Shown: positions 7,650 to 18,200, counted from the first letter of the stretch. The stretch is DNA of 64,000 nt from Zunongwangia endophytica (GCF_030409505.1 NZ_JAUFPZ010000002.1:434001-498000), one strand, 5' to 3'. The notes: a model not told the origin generated them from the letters alone. A program made the numbers and translations.

Positions 7650-9653
7650 TTATATAGAAAGTAAGCTATTTAAGTGATTGATGTTTGAAGGATTACCAAA
7701 AATGTAAATTAAATCGCCTCTTTTTATTTTAGTTTTCGGAGTAATCTCCGTCAAATATTGGGTATCGCGTTTGATTGCAAGAACGGTAACCCCGTAATTC
7801 TTAGCTATTCCAGATTGTTCCAGTGTTTTACCAACAATGTTTTTATTTTTTTGCTGAACACTAAGCGTGGCAATTTCTTTATTTGGAATGTTGAGATGAT
7901 GCAGGGCAGGGTTATGTGGCTTATCTTTAATTTTGGTAAGCATCTCGTAATCTGCTGAACGTATACTACTCGTAAAATCAACAATCTCATCATAAGGAAC
8001 TAAATACTTTTTAAGCACACGCGTAAAAATTTCTATAGAAGTTTCGAAATCTGCCGGGATCACTTCGTCTGCACCAACACGCAGGTTTTCTTCAATTTCT
8101 TTCACTTGTCTAGTTCTAACGATAATAAAAGCCGTCTGCGTAAACAGTCTTATGGAGCTAATTATTTTTTTAGTCGCTGTAGCATCAGATATGGCTATTA
8201 CCACAACACGACTTTCCTGAATATGGATATGTTTTAGAATAACCGAATTGGTTGCATCTCCAAAAACAATAGGTTCGTTGTTTCGTTTTGCGTTTTCAAA
8301 AGATTCAGGATCGATATCCACAATAACATAAGGAATATCTGCGCTTCTAGCTGCCTTTGCAATATTTTCTCCATTGGTACCATAACCGATAATTACAATA
8401 TGATCGCTTAAGTTTTCTTCTGAAAATTGCTCTTCAGATTGCGTGTTTTTCTTGATGTTGGATAAGCGATGGCGAACGGCAGATGGTATTGGCGCTTTTA
8501 AAATTCCGTAGGTAAGTTTAGAAGCATTCATAATTAAAAATGGTGTTAGCGCCATGCTTAAAATTGAAATTGCTAAAAAATACTGATAAACATTATCCGG
8601 GAGTATTCCGTTTTCTAAACCAACACTAGATAGTAGTAAGGAAAATTCACCTACCTGAAATAGACTAAACAACGTTAGAAATATCGTTCTTGGCTTGTAC
8701 TTTAGCACCAAAACGGTAATTCCAATCACCAACATTTTCAGTAAAACAACTCCTAGTACTAAAAGCAGAATATAACCAATATTTGAGAAAAAGAACTTCA
8801 GATCTAAAAGTGTACCTACAGAGATAAAAAAGAAACTGATAAAGATCTCCCGAAAGGGAAGCACATTAGCAGTTGCCTGATGGCTATAATCAGATTCAGA
8901 AATAATAAGTCCGGCAAAAAACGCACCCAAAGCAAGTGACAAGCCCACTGAACTGGTTAGCCAGGCAATCGCAAAACAAAAAACCACAACGGTGAGAATA
9001 AATAATTCCTGATTTTTAGTTTTAACCACCCACCCAAGAACTTTAGGAACTACATATTTTGCCAGGAGTAAAATTACCACTAAAACCAATGCAATTTTAC
9101 CTACTAGTATCCCAATGGTCATTAAAATATTATCAGCTTTTCCCGCTAATATTGGAGTTAGCAGCATCATGGGAACAACAATAATATCCTGGAATATTAG
9201 TATCCCAATACTAATTCTTCCGTGAGGTGAGGTAATCTCGCCACGTTGTTGGAATAATTTTAAGACAATTGCTGTACTACTTAGAGAGAACAGAAAGCCA
9301 AGGAATATAGAAGTATTTAAAGGCAGCCCTAAAACCTGAGCTGCTAACGCCGTAAATAAAATTGTACCCCCAACTTGCAGACCCCCGCCAATAAAAATGG
9401 TGTTTTTAATTGCAGCCAGGCCTTTTAGCGAAAGTTCTATCCCAATTACGAAGAGTAAGAAAATAATACCAATTTCACTTAGTAATTCTACTTCGTGCCC
9501 ATTGCTTATCAAATTAAAAGCATGCGGGCCGGCAATGATTCCTGCTAATAAAAAGCCTAGGATGCTCGGGATTTTTATTTTCTGAATAACTAGAATAATA
9601 AGCACAGATAATCCCAGAATAACAACAATATCTTGTAAAATAGGGATTTCCAT
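7650..9653 (-). CDS. CPA2-family K+(Na+)/H+ antiporter with TrkA domains (KefB/C-like)
   Basis: A 667-aa inner-membrane protein. Residues 1 to about 385 form roughly twelve hydrophobic segments of the Na+/H+ exchanger fold. A Rossmann TrkA-N (RCK) domain follows from about 415 (HIVIIGYGTNGENIA), and a TrkA-C domain runs from about 575 to the end. This order is that of KefB/KefC-type monovalent cation:proton antiporters gated by a nucleotide-binding domain. The transported ion (K+ or Na+) cannot be decided. No ancillary KefF/KefG-like gene is next to it. Confidence 0.9.
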   Translation of the reverse strand: MEIPILQDIVVILGLSVLIILVIQKIKIPSILGFLLAGIIAGPHAFNLISNGHEVELLSEIGIIFLLFVIGIELSLKGLAAIKNTIFIGGGLQVGGTILFTALAAQVLGLPLNTSIFLGFLFSLSSTAIVLKLFQQRGEITSPHGRISIGILIFQDIIVVPMMLLTPILAGKADNILMTIGILVGKIALVLVVILLLAKYVVPKVLGWVVKTKNQELFILTVVVFCFAIAWLTSSVGLSLALGAFFAGLIISESDYSHQATANVLPFREIFISFFFISVGTLLDLKFFFSNIGYILLLVLGVVLLKMLVIGITVLVLKYKPRTIFLTLFSLFQVGEFSLLLSSVGLENGILPDNVYQYFLAISILSMALTPFLIMNASKLTYGILKAPIPSAVRHRLSNIKKNTQSEEQFSEENLSDHIVIIGYGTNGENIAKAARSADIPYVIVDIDPESFENAKRNNEPIVFGDATNSVILKHIHIQESRVVVIAISDATATKKIISSIRLFTQTAFIIVRTRQVKEIEENLRVGADEVIPADFETSIEIFTRVLKKYLVPYDEIVDFTSSIRSADYEMLTKIKDKPHNPALHHLNIPNKEIATLSVQQKNKNIVGKTLEQSGIAKNYGVTVLAIKRDTQYLTEITPKTKIKRGDLIYIFGNPSNINHLNSLLSI

Positions 9654-9701
9654 AGCAGATTGGGTTAGGTTAGTTTTCTGGTAATTTAGCTGAATTAAAT
9701 G

Positions 9702-9773
9702 GAAAAAAAAAGCTGCTTAAAATTGATCTTTCAACTATCCAATTTTAGATAGTAAAGAAAAATTCTAAGCAGC
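9702..9773 (-). terminator. Long-stem terminator after the M61 peptidase gene
   Basis: A 62-nt near-perfect hairpin. Outer arms are GCTGCTTAaAATT (9712-9724) and AATTcTAAGCAGC (9761-9773), 12 of 13 bp paired. The inner arms are ACTATC and GATAGT. On the minus strand it is followed by a run of T (complement of the A tract at 9702-9710), as expected for an intrinsic terminator. The stem is unusually long for one. Confidence 0.8.
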
Positions 9774-9801
9774 AATAATTCAGTCTTTTGCAGACTAAAA
9801 T

Positions 9802-11673
9802 TTAATTTTTAAGCCATGCTTTTCTAAGTTCAACTTTAGGACTTCCGGCTGGTAAATCTATTTCTGTAATCGAAGTTTCTTCAGTTTGTGGCTGTGAAGT
9901 TGTGGCAGTTAAAGTCATTTCTTCACCGTCTCGTTCTACGACAAATTCAACTTCTTTTCCTTCTTCCCAAGATCTAGAACTATTAATAAGCGCATATACA
10001 TTTTGGATTGTATATTCAGTCCCGTCAATTTTTTTAATAACGTCACCACCTTTTACACCTAATTCTTCTAGAAAGCTATTCAATTTAATTCCTTCTCTAA
10101 AGAATAATTCTTGTGAAGTTGGTTCGCCATCGATATATGGCACTTTTCCATGTAGAAAATATCCTGTATTTACCATTTTCGATTGCTCTTCTAATCCAAC
10201 TTTAGCGAAAAACTCTTCGTACGGAATTGGTGTTTCACCGGTAATATAACTGTCGAAGAAATTCTGAATTTCAGGATAAGTTAATTCAACAATATCACCT
10301 ATTAAATCTTCATCGTTAAACGGTTTATCTTTACCGTATTTTTCGCTTAGTTTCTTCATAAGATCCAGAATGCCCATTTCGCCATTACTAAGTTCTCTTA
10401 GTCTAATGTCTAAAGCCATTCCAATAAGCGCACCTTTTTGATATACGTTGTAATAACTATCTTCATATTCTTCAGAAAGAATATTTTCACTCATCACTGT
10501 AAAAGGTACCGTATCATCAAAATTCATCGAAGATTTGATCTTATCGGCCATACGGTCGTAGAAATCCTGATTATTGATTAAACCTTGATTTACCTGAAAA
10601 AGATTAGCGAAATATTCAGTAACTCCTTCATACATCCATAAATGCTGAGACATTTTAGGATCATTATAATCAAAATAATGAATCTCGTTAGAATGAACGC
10701 TCAATGGAGTTACGATATGGAAGAATTCGTGAGAAACCACATCCTTCATACTTTCATCAAGTTGCTCGTTCGTCATTGTTTCAGGAAGTACAACTACTGT
10801 ACTGGTGTGATGCTCTAAAGCACCGAAACCACGAGCATCTGGAGCTTCAAGATTGGATAAGTAAAGCAATATTGCATATTTTTTAGTGTCGTTTATGTCA
10901 CCTAAAAATTGCTTTTGTGCACTAATCATTTTTTGAATGCCCGGCTTGATATCTTGTGCAGAAAATTTACCCGATGGAGAATAAACATCCAAAAGAACTT
11001 TCATGCCCTCTACATCAAAACTAGTGGTATCTGGTTTCGCATACATGATCGGGTGATCGGTAACTTCAAAATAGCGACCAACATTAAAAATATCTGTACT
11101 GAAATTATCATCGGCATCTTCGTTTTGCGTTTGAGCAGTTAAAGATGTTCCCGCGATTAGACCGTCTGGGCGCATAATTTCAATACGATAAGGCTCTTCC
11201 TGAAGCGTATTAAAATACCCTATAAATCCATGTAAATTCAGCATGAAATTATTAGAAGCGTCGATATTGGTACCTGATGGAGAAAAAACTCCTTCTTCAC
11301 CTTCAACATCGTAACTGTCATTCACTTCGTAACTCACCTTGTCTAAGCTTTTAGCGTCGCTTATTATCCAGGTATTATCATCGTCATGAGAAAACTGAAG
11401 TTCGTTACCGTCGTAATCGTAGGCTTTAAAATTTTCTACGAATTTACCGTAGTTATCGGTAGAGTAGGTGCCTGGAACGGTTTTCGGAATAAAAAAGCTA
11501 ATTTCTCCAGTGGTGATTTTAGCAGGATCTACAACAACTTTTACTTTGTCTTCTCCTACATTTACCAGATCTAATTTAGCAATAACCGGCTGATCTTTAG
11601 AGCCTAGGTTTTGAGTGGTCTTACATGAGTACAAACTGGCCAGTAAAGCCGCTGTATACAGTATTTTCTTCAT
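9802..11673 (-). CDS. M61 glycyl-aminopeptidase-like lipoprotein with PDZ domain
   Basis: A 623-aa metallopeptidase. It starts with a lipoprotein signal whose likely lipidated residue is Cys17 (SLYSCKTTQ). An N-terminal beta-rich domain is followed by the zinc motif HEFFHIVTP near residue 315 and the third-ligand region WMYEGVTEYFA about 30 residues later. A PDZ-like domain spans roughly 520-600 (GGDVIKKIDGTEY). This matches the M61 family. The protein is probably periplasmic or membrane-anchored. It is a single gene bracketed by terminators at both ends. Confidence 0.9.
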   Translation of the reverse strand: MKKILYTAALLASLYSCKTTQNLGSKDQPVIAKLDLVNVGEDKVKVVVDPAKITTGEISFFIPKTVPGTYSTDNYGKFVENFKAYDYDGNELQFSHDDDNTWIISDAKSLDKVSYEVNDSYDVEGEEGVFSPSGTNIDASNNFMLNLHGFIGYFNTLQEEPYRIEIMRPDGLIAGTSLTAQTQNEDADDNFSTDIFNVGRYFEVTDHPIMYAKPDTTSFDVEGMKVLLDVYSPSGKFSAQDIKPGIQKMISAQKQFLGDINDTKKYAILLYLSNLEAPDARGFGALEHHTSTVVVLPETMTNEQLDESMKDVVSHEFFHIVTPLSVHSNEIHYFDYNDPKMSQHLWMYEGVTEYFANLFQVNQGLINNQDFYDRMADKIKSSMNFDDTVPFTVMSENILSEEYEDSYYNVYQKGALIGMALDIRLRELSNGEMGILDLMKKLSEKYGKDKPFNDEDLIGDIVELTYPEIQNFFDSYITGETPIPYEEFFAKVGLEEQSKMVNTGYFLHGKVPYIDGEPTSQELFFREGIKLNSFLEELGVKGGDVIKKIDGTEYTIQNVYALINSSRSWEEGKEVEFVVERDGEEMTLTATTSQPQTEETSITEIDLPAGSPKVELRKAWLKN

Positions 11674-11754
11674 TGTATTATTTTCTTTCCTATTTAGACT
11701 ATTAATAACCCAAATTGTTACATTTTATTATAATTTCTTTTTGGGCAGAGATAT

Positions 11755-11786
11755 AAAAAAGGGTGACTGCGAAGTCACCCTTTTTT
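11755..11786 (-). terminator. Terminator after proA
   Basis: A perfect 14-bp stem, AAAAAAGGGTGACT (11755-11768) with AGTCACCCTTTTTT (11773-11786), and a GCGA tetraloop. The A and T ends make it work in either direction. It closes the proCBA operon before the M61 gene. Confidence 0.92.
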
Positions 11787-11812
11787 AATAGATTCAATTT
11801 AAATTGAAATGA

Positions 11813-13009
11813 TTATCTAATGTGTCCGTCACCTAACACATAATATTTATTTGTTGTTAACTGCTTTAAACCTAATGGTCCACGGTGGTGCAATTTATCG
11901 GTACTAATTGCTAATTCTGCTCCAACACCCATTTGGCCACCATCTGTAAACCTAGTAGAAGCATTGTGATATACTGCAGCACTATCTACCTGCTCCATAA
12001 AAGTAAGAGCTTCCTCTTTTTCGGTAGTGATAATAACAGCTGAATGTCCTCCTGAATATTTGTTGATTTTATCGATTGTAGCATCTAAACCATCAATACT
12101 ACCAATTACGATCTTCATCGCTAAGAACTCTTCGTACCATGTAGATTCTGAAGGAACTTCTTCTTCATCAGTAAGTACTTTTTTAACGTCCTCATCAACT
12201 AAGATTTTCACTTCATTAGTTTTAAACATTTCCTGAAGCTCTTTCAACTTCTTTTCGTAATTTGGAATGTTCACATCTACTAACACTTTATCTAATGCGT
12301 TACAACCTGAAATTTTATCGATTTTCGCATTCAGCATCACTTTCTTCGCAACCTCAAAGTCAGCGTTTTTAGAAACATAAAGGAAGTTATTTCCTCTACC
12401 ACTAACTAATACTGCTCCTGTAGCATGCTCTTTTACGAAACCAATTAATCGCTCTCCACCACGTGGCACAATTAAATCTAATTGTACTGGTGGGTTTTTA
12501 AGAAATTCCTGAGTTTCTGGTCGGCTAAGGTGTAATAACTCGATCCAATCTGAATCTAAGTCATTTTCCTTTAGCGCATCATGCCAGCATTGGATAAGAA
12601 TTTTATTACTATTTATGGCTTCTTTACCACCTTTTAAATAGATCTTATTATTTGCTTTAAAAGCCAGAACTGCAGCCTCGATAGTAACATCAGGACGAGA
12701 TTCGTAAATAATCATGATGTTTCCAAAAGGAGCCGTTTTATTTGTGATATCAAGACCTGTATCTAGTGTTCTATTTTCGATCGTTTGACCTACAGGATCT
12801 TCCTGTTCCATTACTTCTTTTACTGAAGTAATCATACCATCTACTTTTTTATCATCACATACCAAGCGATCATACATGGCCTGGTCTCCTTCCCCAAAAG
12901 CTTCAAGATCCTTTTTATTTTCGGTGATAATTTCCTGACGTCTTTCGTCCAAGATTCTCATCATGGATTTTAATACGTTGTTTTTTTTATCTGAACTTAA
13001 AAGTATCAT
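11813..13009 (-). CDS. proA: Glutamate-5-semialdehyde dehydrogenase
   Basis: A 398-aa member of the aldehyde dehydrogenase superfamily that reduces gamma-glutamyl phosphate with NADPH, the second step of proline synthesis. The catalytic cysteine is in DKISGCNALDKV near residue 236. Other family motifs are YESRPDVTIEAA, LKGGKEA and a C-terminal FTDGGQMGVGAELAIST. It is slightly shorter than E. coli ProA (417 aa). It is the third gene of proC-proB-proA, about 108 nt after proB, and is followed by a strong terminator. Confidence 0.95.
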   Translation of the reverse strand: MILLSSDKKNNVLKSMMRILDERRQEIITENKKDLEAFGEGDQAMYDRLVCDDKKVDGMITSVKEVMEQEDPVGQTIENRTLDTGLDITNKTAPFGNIMIIYESRPDVTIEAAVLAFKANNKIYLKGGKEAINSNKILIQCWHDALKENDLDSDWIELLHLSRPETQEFLKNPPVQLDLIVPRGGERLIGFVKEHATGAVLVSGRGNNFLYVSKNADFEVAKKVMLNAKIDKISGCNALDKVLVDVNIPNYEKKLKELQEMFKTNEVKILVDEDVKKVLTDEEEVPSESTWYEEFLAMKIVIGSIDGLDATIDKINKYSGGHSAVIITTEKEEALTFMEQVDSAAVYHNASTRFTDGGQMGVGAELAISTDKLHHRGPLGLKQLTTNKYYVLGDGHIR

Positions 13010-13117
13010 TTATTTTAATTTTTAGTGGTTTAACCCTATTAAATAGGATTTAAATTTTTTGATATTCTGGAATTTGTAATTACGTTGGTTAGCTAATTAG
13101 ATTATTCCAGAATTATT

Positions 13118-13894
13118 TTATGAGGTAAACTTAGTTCCAACTGGTTTACCATTTACAATATCTACAATCACATTAGGTCGTTTACCATTTGCGATGTAAG
13201 TTGTAATATTTTTTGAGGCAGTTTCTTTTGCAATCTTAATTTTAGACTCCATTCCTCCACGGCCTTCACCTTCACCTTTTCCAGATTCCTGAACATATTT
13301 TTCTACGTTCTGATCTACCTGGACTTTATTTAGTTTTTCAGAATCATCATCATCTGGATGTCCTGTATAAAGACCATCAGTATCACTTAAAATGATTAGA
13401 GAGTCTGCACCAATTAGTTCAGCTACAAGACTTGCTAACTCATCATTATCAGAGAACATAGACATTGTTACTGAAACTGCATCGTCTTCGTTTGCGATTG
13501 GTATAATACCTTCAGAAAGTAAAGATTCGTAGCAATTGATCATATTTTCTCTATGAATACCTGGGCTAAAATCTCTTTTAGTTGCAAGTACCTGAGCACA
13601 ACGCATTCCGTAGTCATGGAATATACCGTAGTAGTGTCTCATCATTCTTGGTTGTCCTACAGAAGAATATACCTGTCTTCTTTTTGAAGGTTCATCGATA
13701 TTAATTTCTCCCAAGATCTCTTTACCAGCAATCGCCGAACCTGAAGATACTAAGACCGTCATTATATCTTCTTCGTACAATTCAGAAATCTGTTCTACTA
13801 AATGTTTAAGTATCGGCCCTAGAATTCTATTGTCTTTATTGGTCATTACATTAGTACCAACTTTAACGACAATTCTTTTCTTCTTATTTTCCAT
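13118..13894 (-). CDS. proB: Glutamate 5-kinase (short form, no PUA domain)
   Basis: A 258-aa amino-acid kinase that phosphorylates glutamate, the first committed step to proline. The N terminus has the ATP-site VKVGTN, then SSGSAIAGKE, the substrate region IPIANEDDAVSV and the GRGGMESKIKIA motif near the C terminus. E. coli ProB has about 367 residues because of an added C-terminal PUA domain, which is absent here, so the protein ends with the kinase fold. In other bacteria PUA-less enzymes still work. It sits 29 nt after proC and 108 nt before proA. Confidence 0.94.
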   Translation of the reverse strand: MENKKKRIVVKVGTNVMTNKDNRILGPILKHLVEQISELYEEDIMTVLVSSGSAIAGKEILGEINIDEPSKRRQVYSSVGQPRMMRHYYGIFHDYGMRCAQVLATKRDFSPGIHRENMINCYESLLSEGIIPIANEDDAVSVTMSMFSDNDELASLVAELIGADSLIILSDTDGLYTGHPDDDDSEKLNKVQVDQNVEKYVQESGKGEGEGRGGMESKIKIAKETASKNITTYIANGKRPNVIVDIVNGKPVGTKFTS

Positions 13895-13923
13895 TATTAA
13901 ATTTGATAGTATTAGTTAGTTGA

Positions 13924-14730
13924 TTATTTCCCTTCACCAAGTTCGACAGCACGATCAAAAGCTGCGTAAGCTGCATTTTTAATTAATTCCTTTACATTAT
14001 TATCGTCCATTGAGTCTAATGCTGCTCTAGTAGTACCTCCTTTAGATGCAACACGTTCCATCCATGTATCAGGAGATAAGTTGTGCTGGTTGAATAATTC
14101 AACGGCACCTTCAAATGTTTGACTAACTAAGACTTTACTGTCATTTTCAGAGAATCCCATTTTAAGTGCAGCTTCTAACATAGATCCCATAAAATAGAAT
14201 ACGTATGCCGGTCCACTACCGCTAATACCTGTAGAAGCATCTATAAAATTCTCGTTTTTAACTTTAATAGATTCTCCAGTAGTATCTAATAGATTTCTTA
14301 CCATTAGTAGTTCTACTCTTGAAACTTCTTTCGCTCCGGTATAAGAAGTAACTCCTTTACCAACTTGTGCCGGAAGGTTAGGCATTGATCTTACAACCTT
14401 CTTAATTCCTAAACCATCTTGTATGGTTTTTATCGTAACACCTGCCATTAACGAAACGAAAATTTGCTCGTCGTTAACCATCGGGCTTATCTCTTTAAAT
14501 AGCTCCTCAATATGATAAGGTTTTACAGCTAAAAATATAATGTCTGCTTGCGGTAAGCAGTGGTCTATCTTGTCGAAAACATCAAAATGGTCTACTTTAC
14601 TTAAGTCGGTAATAACTTCGGCAGATTTATCGAATATCATAAGATTTCTTCGATTTAAAAGACTGCTTTTTGCCATACCTTCAGCGTAAGTAAGTCCCAT
14701 ATTTCCTGCTCCAATAACTAATACTTTCAT
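13924..14730 (-). CDS. proC: Pyrroline-5-carboxylate reductase
   Basis: A 268-aa (from 14730) or 273-aa (from the ATG at 14745) NAD(P)H-dependent reductase that makes proline from pyrroline-5-carboxylate. The dinucleotide motif VIGAGNMG begins three residues after the chosen Met. The family signature ISGSGPAYVF and the C-terminal VASKGGTTRAAL are both present. I favour 14730 because the protein then opens directly on the first beta strand. It is the first gene of proC-proB-proA, all the enzymes from glutamate to proline in one operon. A CRP-type palindrome lies 22 nt upstream of this start. Confidence 0.94.
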   Translation of the reverse strand: MKVLVIGAGNMGLTYAEGMAKSSLLNRRNLMIFDKSAEVITDLSKVDHFDVFDKIDHCLPQADIIFLAVKPYHIEELFKEISPMVNDEQIFVSLMAGVTIKTIQDGLGIKKVVRSMPNLPAQVGKGVTSYTGAKEVSRVELLMVRNLLDTTGESIKVKNENFIDASTGISGSGPAYVFYFMGSMLEAALKMGFSENDSKVLVSQTFEGAVELFNQHNLSPDTWMERVASKGGTTRAALDSMDDNNVKELIKNAAYAAFDRAVELGEGK

Positions 14731-14752
14731 TTTTACGTTTTTCAATTTTGAT

Positions 14753-14772
14753 TGTGACGTCTGTCACATATA
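14753..14772 (-). promoter_or_regulatory. CRP/Fnr-type palindrome on the predicted proC start site
   Basis: TGTGA-N6-TCACA occurs exactly at 14753-14768. Overlapping it on the minus strand is TATATGTG (14772-14765), a 7-of-8 match to the -7 box TAnnTTTG. The RNA start would fall inside the palindrome, so a bound protein should repress. No gene lies in the right place for the site to activate on the plus strand. Confidence 0.45.
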
Positions 14773-15231
14773 TTTAGTTAAACTTCTATTTATAACTCAA
14801 AGATCGTGCGAGCCAAATTGGCCAATTGAATGCACAATTTTTAAGAAGCCATAATATAGGCTGAAATTGTTTTAACAAAATCTCAACTCTAGTTAAAGAA
14901 TTGCAAAGATTTAGAAGAATTGATAAGACCCGTTTAGGTAGTATTATACCGTTATCAAGGCTAGTAGTGGGTATTTTAAGGCTTTCTTAGATTGCGATAT
15001 TTCGAGTGCGATTGTTAATATATCATAAAGTTCCAGGTGGTGAATAGGTGTTGAAACAGTGTTATTGGATTTTTCTATAGTTGATAGTTATTTCTTATAG
15101 CTGCCGAACTGACAAATACAACTGATAAGCTGGCAGAATTCTTAGTCTCTTTTAGAAGAATTGAAGCTGAAATCTTGTGAATACCGTGCATTTTAAACTC
15201 TTTTGTATTACTATAAATGCAATTAATCCGA
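14773..15231. other. Intergenic region between the divergent pro and photosensory operons
   Basis: About 460 nt with no ORF that I can support on either strand. It contains a perfect 12-bp palindrome AATTGGCCAATT (14816-14827) of unknown meaning. I see no RNA gene or repeat in the rest. Promoters lie at both ends. Confidence 0.5.
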
Positions 15232-15256
15232 TATATTTGACTTTTACACGTGTAAA
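15232..15256 (+). promoter_or_regulatory. -7 box and start-site palindrome of the photosensory operon
   Basis: TATATTTG (15232-15239) is a full match to the Bacteroidota -7 element TAnnTTTG. Transcription should begin about six nt later, inside a perfect 14-bp palindrome TTTACACGTGTAAA (15243-15256), 19 nt before the first gene. A TTTG at 15202-15205 is a possible -33 box but the spacing is rather long. The palindrome placement is typical of a repressor site. Confidence 0.5.
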
Positions 15257-15275
15257 CTACTGCTCATAAATTTTA

Positions 15276-18200
15276 ATGACTAGAAACAACAAACTAACGA
15301 CCCAAAAAGTAAAACAGATTAATAGCAAAGATGTGGAGTCCAGGATTATTGCTGTAGGAGCAAGTGCTGGGGGACTGGAGGCTTTAAAAGCTTTTTTCGG
15401 TGGATTGCCGGAAGAGGACAATAATACCTATGTAGTAGTTCAACATCTTTCTCCCGATCATAAAAGTATGATGGGTGAACTGCTTGAAAAATCTACAAAC
15501 CTTCCTATAAAGCAGATTCAGGATGGTACCACCATAGAAGATAAAACCATATATCTTATTCCGCCGAAATCTAATCTCTTGGTAGAAGATGGAGTGCTAA
15601 AGCTTGTAAAAAAGCCAGAAAGAGCGCATCTTAATCTACCTATAGATATGTTTATGGATTCGCTTGCCGAATACAAGAAAAATAAGGCGGTAGCGATTAT
15701 TCTTAGTGGAACAGGTAGTGACGGTACCAGAGGGATTAGAGCCATCAAAAGTAATGATGGGATGGTTATGGTTCAGGATCCTAACCAATCTAAATTTGAT
15801 GGAATGCCTAAAAGCGCTATCCAAACTGGATTAGTTGATTATATCTTACCTGTAGAAGAAATGGGGGAAGAACTTAGAAAGTTTATCAATGCTCCATTAA
15901 TTTTTGATATTGAAAATCATGATGTAGAATTTGATCAAAAAACGCTTTCTAAGATTTTAAATCTAATTGATGAAAAAACTGGACTTGATTTTAGAGAATA
16001 TAAATATTCTACTTTAGCAAGAAGAGTTGCAAGACGTGTTAATGTTTGCGGTTGTGGTAGTTTAGAGGAATATTACGATACGTTATTGCATAATGATAAA
16101 GAGATCCCCATGCTTTATCGTGAATTTCTAATTGGTGTAACAAACTTTTTTAGAGACGAACGAGTTTGGGAAATAATTGCAGATGATATCATTCCTGAGC
16201 TTGTAGAAAGTAAAACTAATAATGATATCCTTAAAGTATGGGATGTTGCATGTAGTACGGGAGAAGAAGCTTATTCTTTGGCAATGCTGATTTATGAAGA
16301 AATGCAGCGCCAGGATAAAGTGCTTGAAGTTAAAATCTTTGCAACAGATATTTCACAGGAACATCTGGATATTGGTAGCGCCGGAATTTATTCTGAAAGT
16401 GTTGTTGCTAATGTTGACGATAAATTTTTAAAGAAGTTTTTCGTAAAAAAATCAGACGGTTATCAAATCGTAGAGAAAATTCGCCGGATGGTGATTTTCT
16501 CAAAACATAATATTATAAAGAATCCACCTTTCAGTAATATGGATGCGGTATTTTGCCGTAATTTGTTGATATACTTCCAAGCATCTATTCAAAAGAAAAC
16601 AATGGATGTGTTGCATTATTCACTTAAAGAATATGGATTCTTAGTTTTAGGTACCAGCGAAAGTGTAACTTCTCACAAAGATTCCTTCGAAGATATTAGC
16701 AGAAAATGGAAAATCTTTAGAAACGTGCATCCTAGATCCAGGATTAGAACGCGAAGTCTAAAATCGACTACTGGAAGACAGCAACCAGAGCAAGAAGATA
16801 ATCATAAAACACCTCAATATAGAGATAGTCGTGGCAATAATAATAGTAAGCAGAAGTTTGTTAAAGAACTTAATGATGCTATTATGGAGCAATTTGGAGC
16901 TGCTAGCGTTTATGTAGATTCCGAATTTAATATAATGGAAGCAGTTGGTGAATTTAGAAAGTACGCCAACTTACCAATTTCAGGTTTTACTACCAACCTA
17001 ATCGAGATGCTTAATAAAGATCTTAAGCATGTGGTGCAGTCCACTACAAAAAAAGCAGCAAAAGAAAATAAAAGAGTTGTTTATCACGACGCCATCGTTA
17101 AAGAAGGAGAAGATAGGCTTATAAAAATGGATATTGTAGTTAAGCCATTTAAGCCTAAGAACCTTGATAACGAAAATAATTTTGTGCTTACTTTTATAGA
17201 AAAGGAAGTACAGGAGGAAGATACCATTGAGGTAGAACAAATTACAATTAGTGGTAGAACTCAGGAATATATCGTTGAACTTGAAGAAGAGCTGAAAAGA
17301 ACAAAAGAAGAACTTCAAACTTCGCTGGAAGAAATAGAGACTAGTAACGAAGAGTTGCAGGCGGCTAATGAAGAGTTGTTAGCTTCTAACGAAGAATTAC
17401 AAAGTACTAACGAAGAATTGCAGAGTGTTAATGAAGAAATTAATACGGTAAATGCTGAAAACATCCAGAAAATGGATGATTTGGCACAGCTTAATGCTGA
17501 TATGAATAACCTGCTGGAAAGCACCAATATTGGTACTATTTTCTTGGATAGTGATTTAAGAATTAGAAAGTTTACACCAGCAATTAAGAAGCACTTTAGT
17601 CTTATTAATAGTGACGTAGGTCGACCTATCGATAACTTCACTACTAATTTTGGCGTAAATAGAGGTAAAGGTTTGGTAGATCGTTGCCATAAGGTGATGG
17701 AAACTAATAATACCTTAGAACGTAATATTCTTTCTAAAGAGGGAAGAAACTATTTACAACGAATTTCACCATTTAGAAATAGTGAAGATAATACTGAAGG
17801 GATTGTTATCACCTTTGTAGATATAGAATCACTTCAGAAGGCGAAAAATAAGTTATTAGCTAGTGAGCGAAGATTTAAATCCTTCTACGAAGAAGATCCC
17901 GTTTTACATTTTAGCGTAGATCCAAAAACTTCAGAAATCGTACAGTGTAATCAGGAAGCTGTAGAAAAACTGGAATATGATTCTAAAGATGATATCATTG
18001 GGAAACCGATATATGAGCTTTACGAGGATGAATCTAAATTACGAGCTTTACGCCTTAATAAGTTATTCCAGGAAAAAGGAGAGCTTAAGAACGTAGAACA
18101 GGAAATGGTTACCAAAAACGGTCGAGTAGTACCTGTTATTATGAACTCTACAGTAGAACTCGATGAAAATGGTAATGGTATAACTAACCGCTTTACATGT

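Noticed and set aside
17315..17641. Minus-strand ORF of 108 codons opposite the coiled coil of the CheB-CheR kinase
   Set aside because: It is a shadow of the periodic sequence of the real gene, with a serine- and leucine-rich translation, and has no start context.
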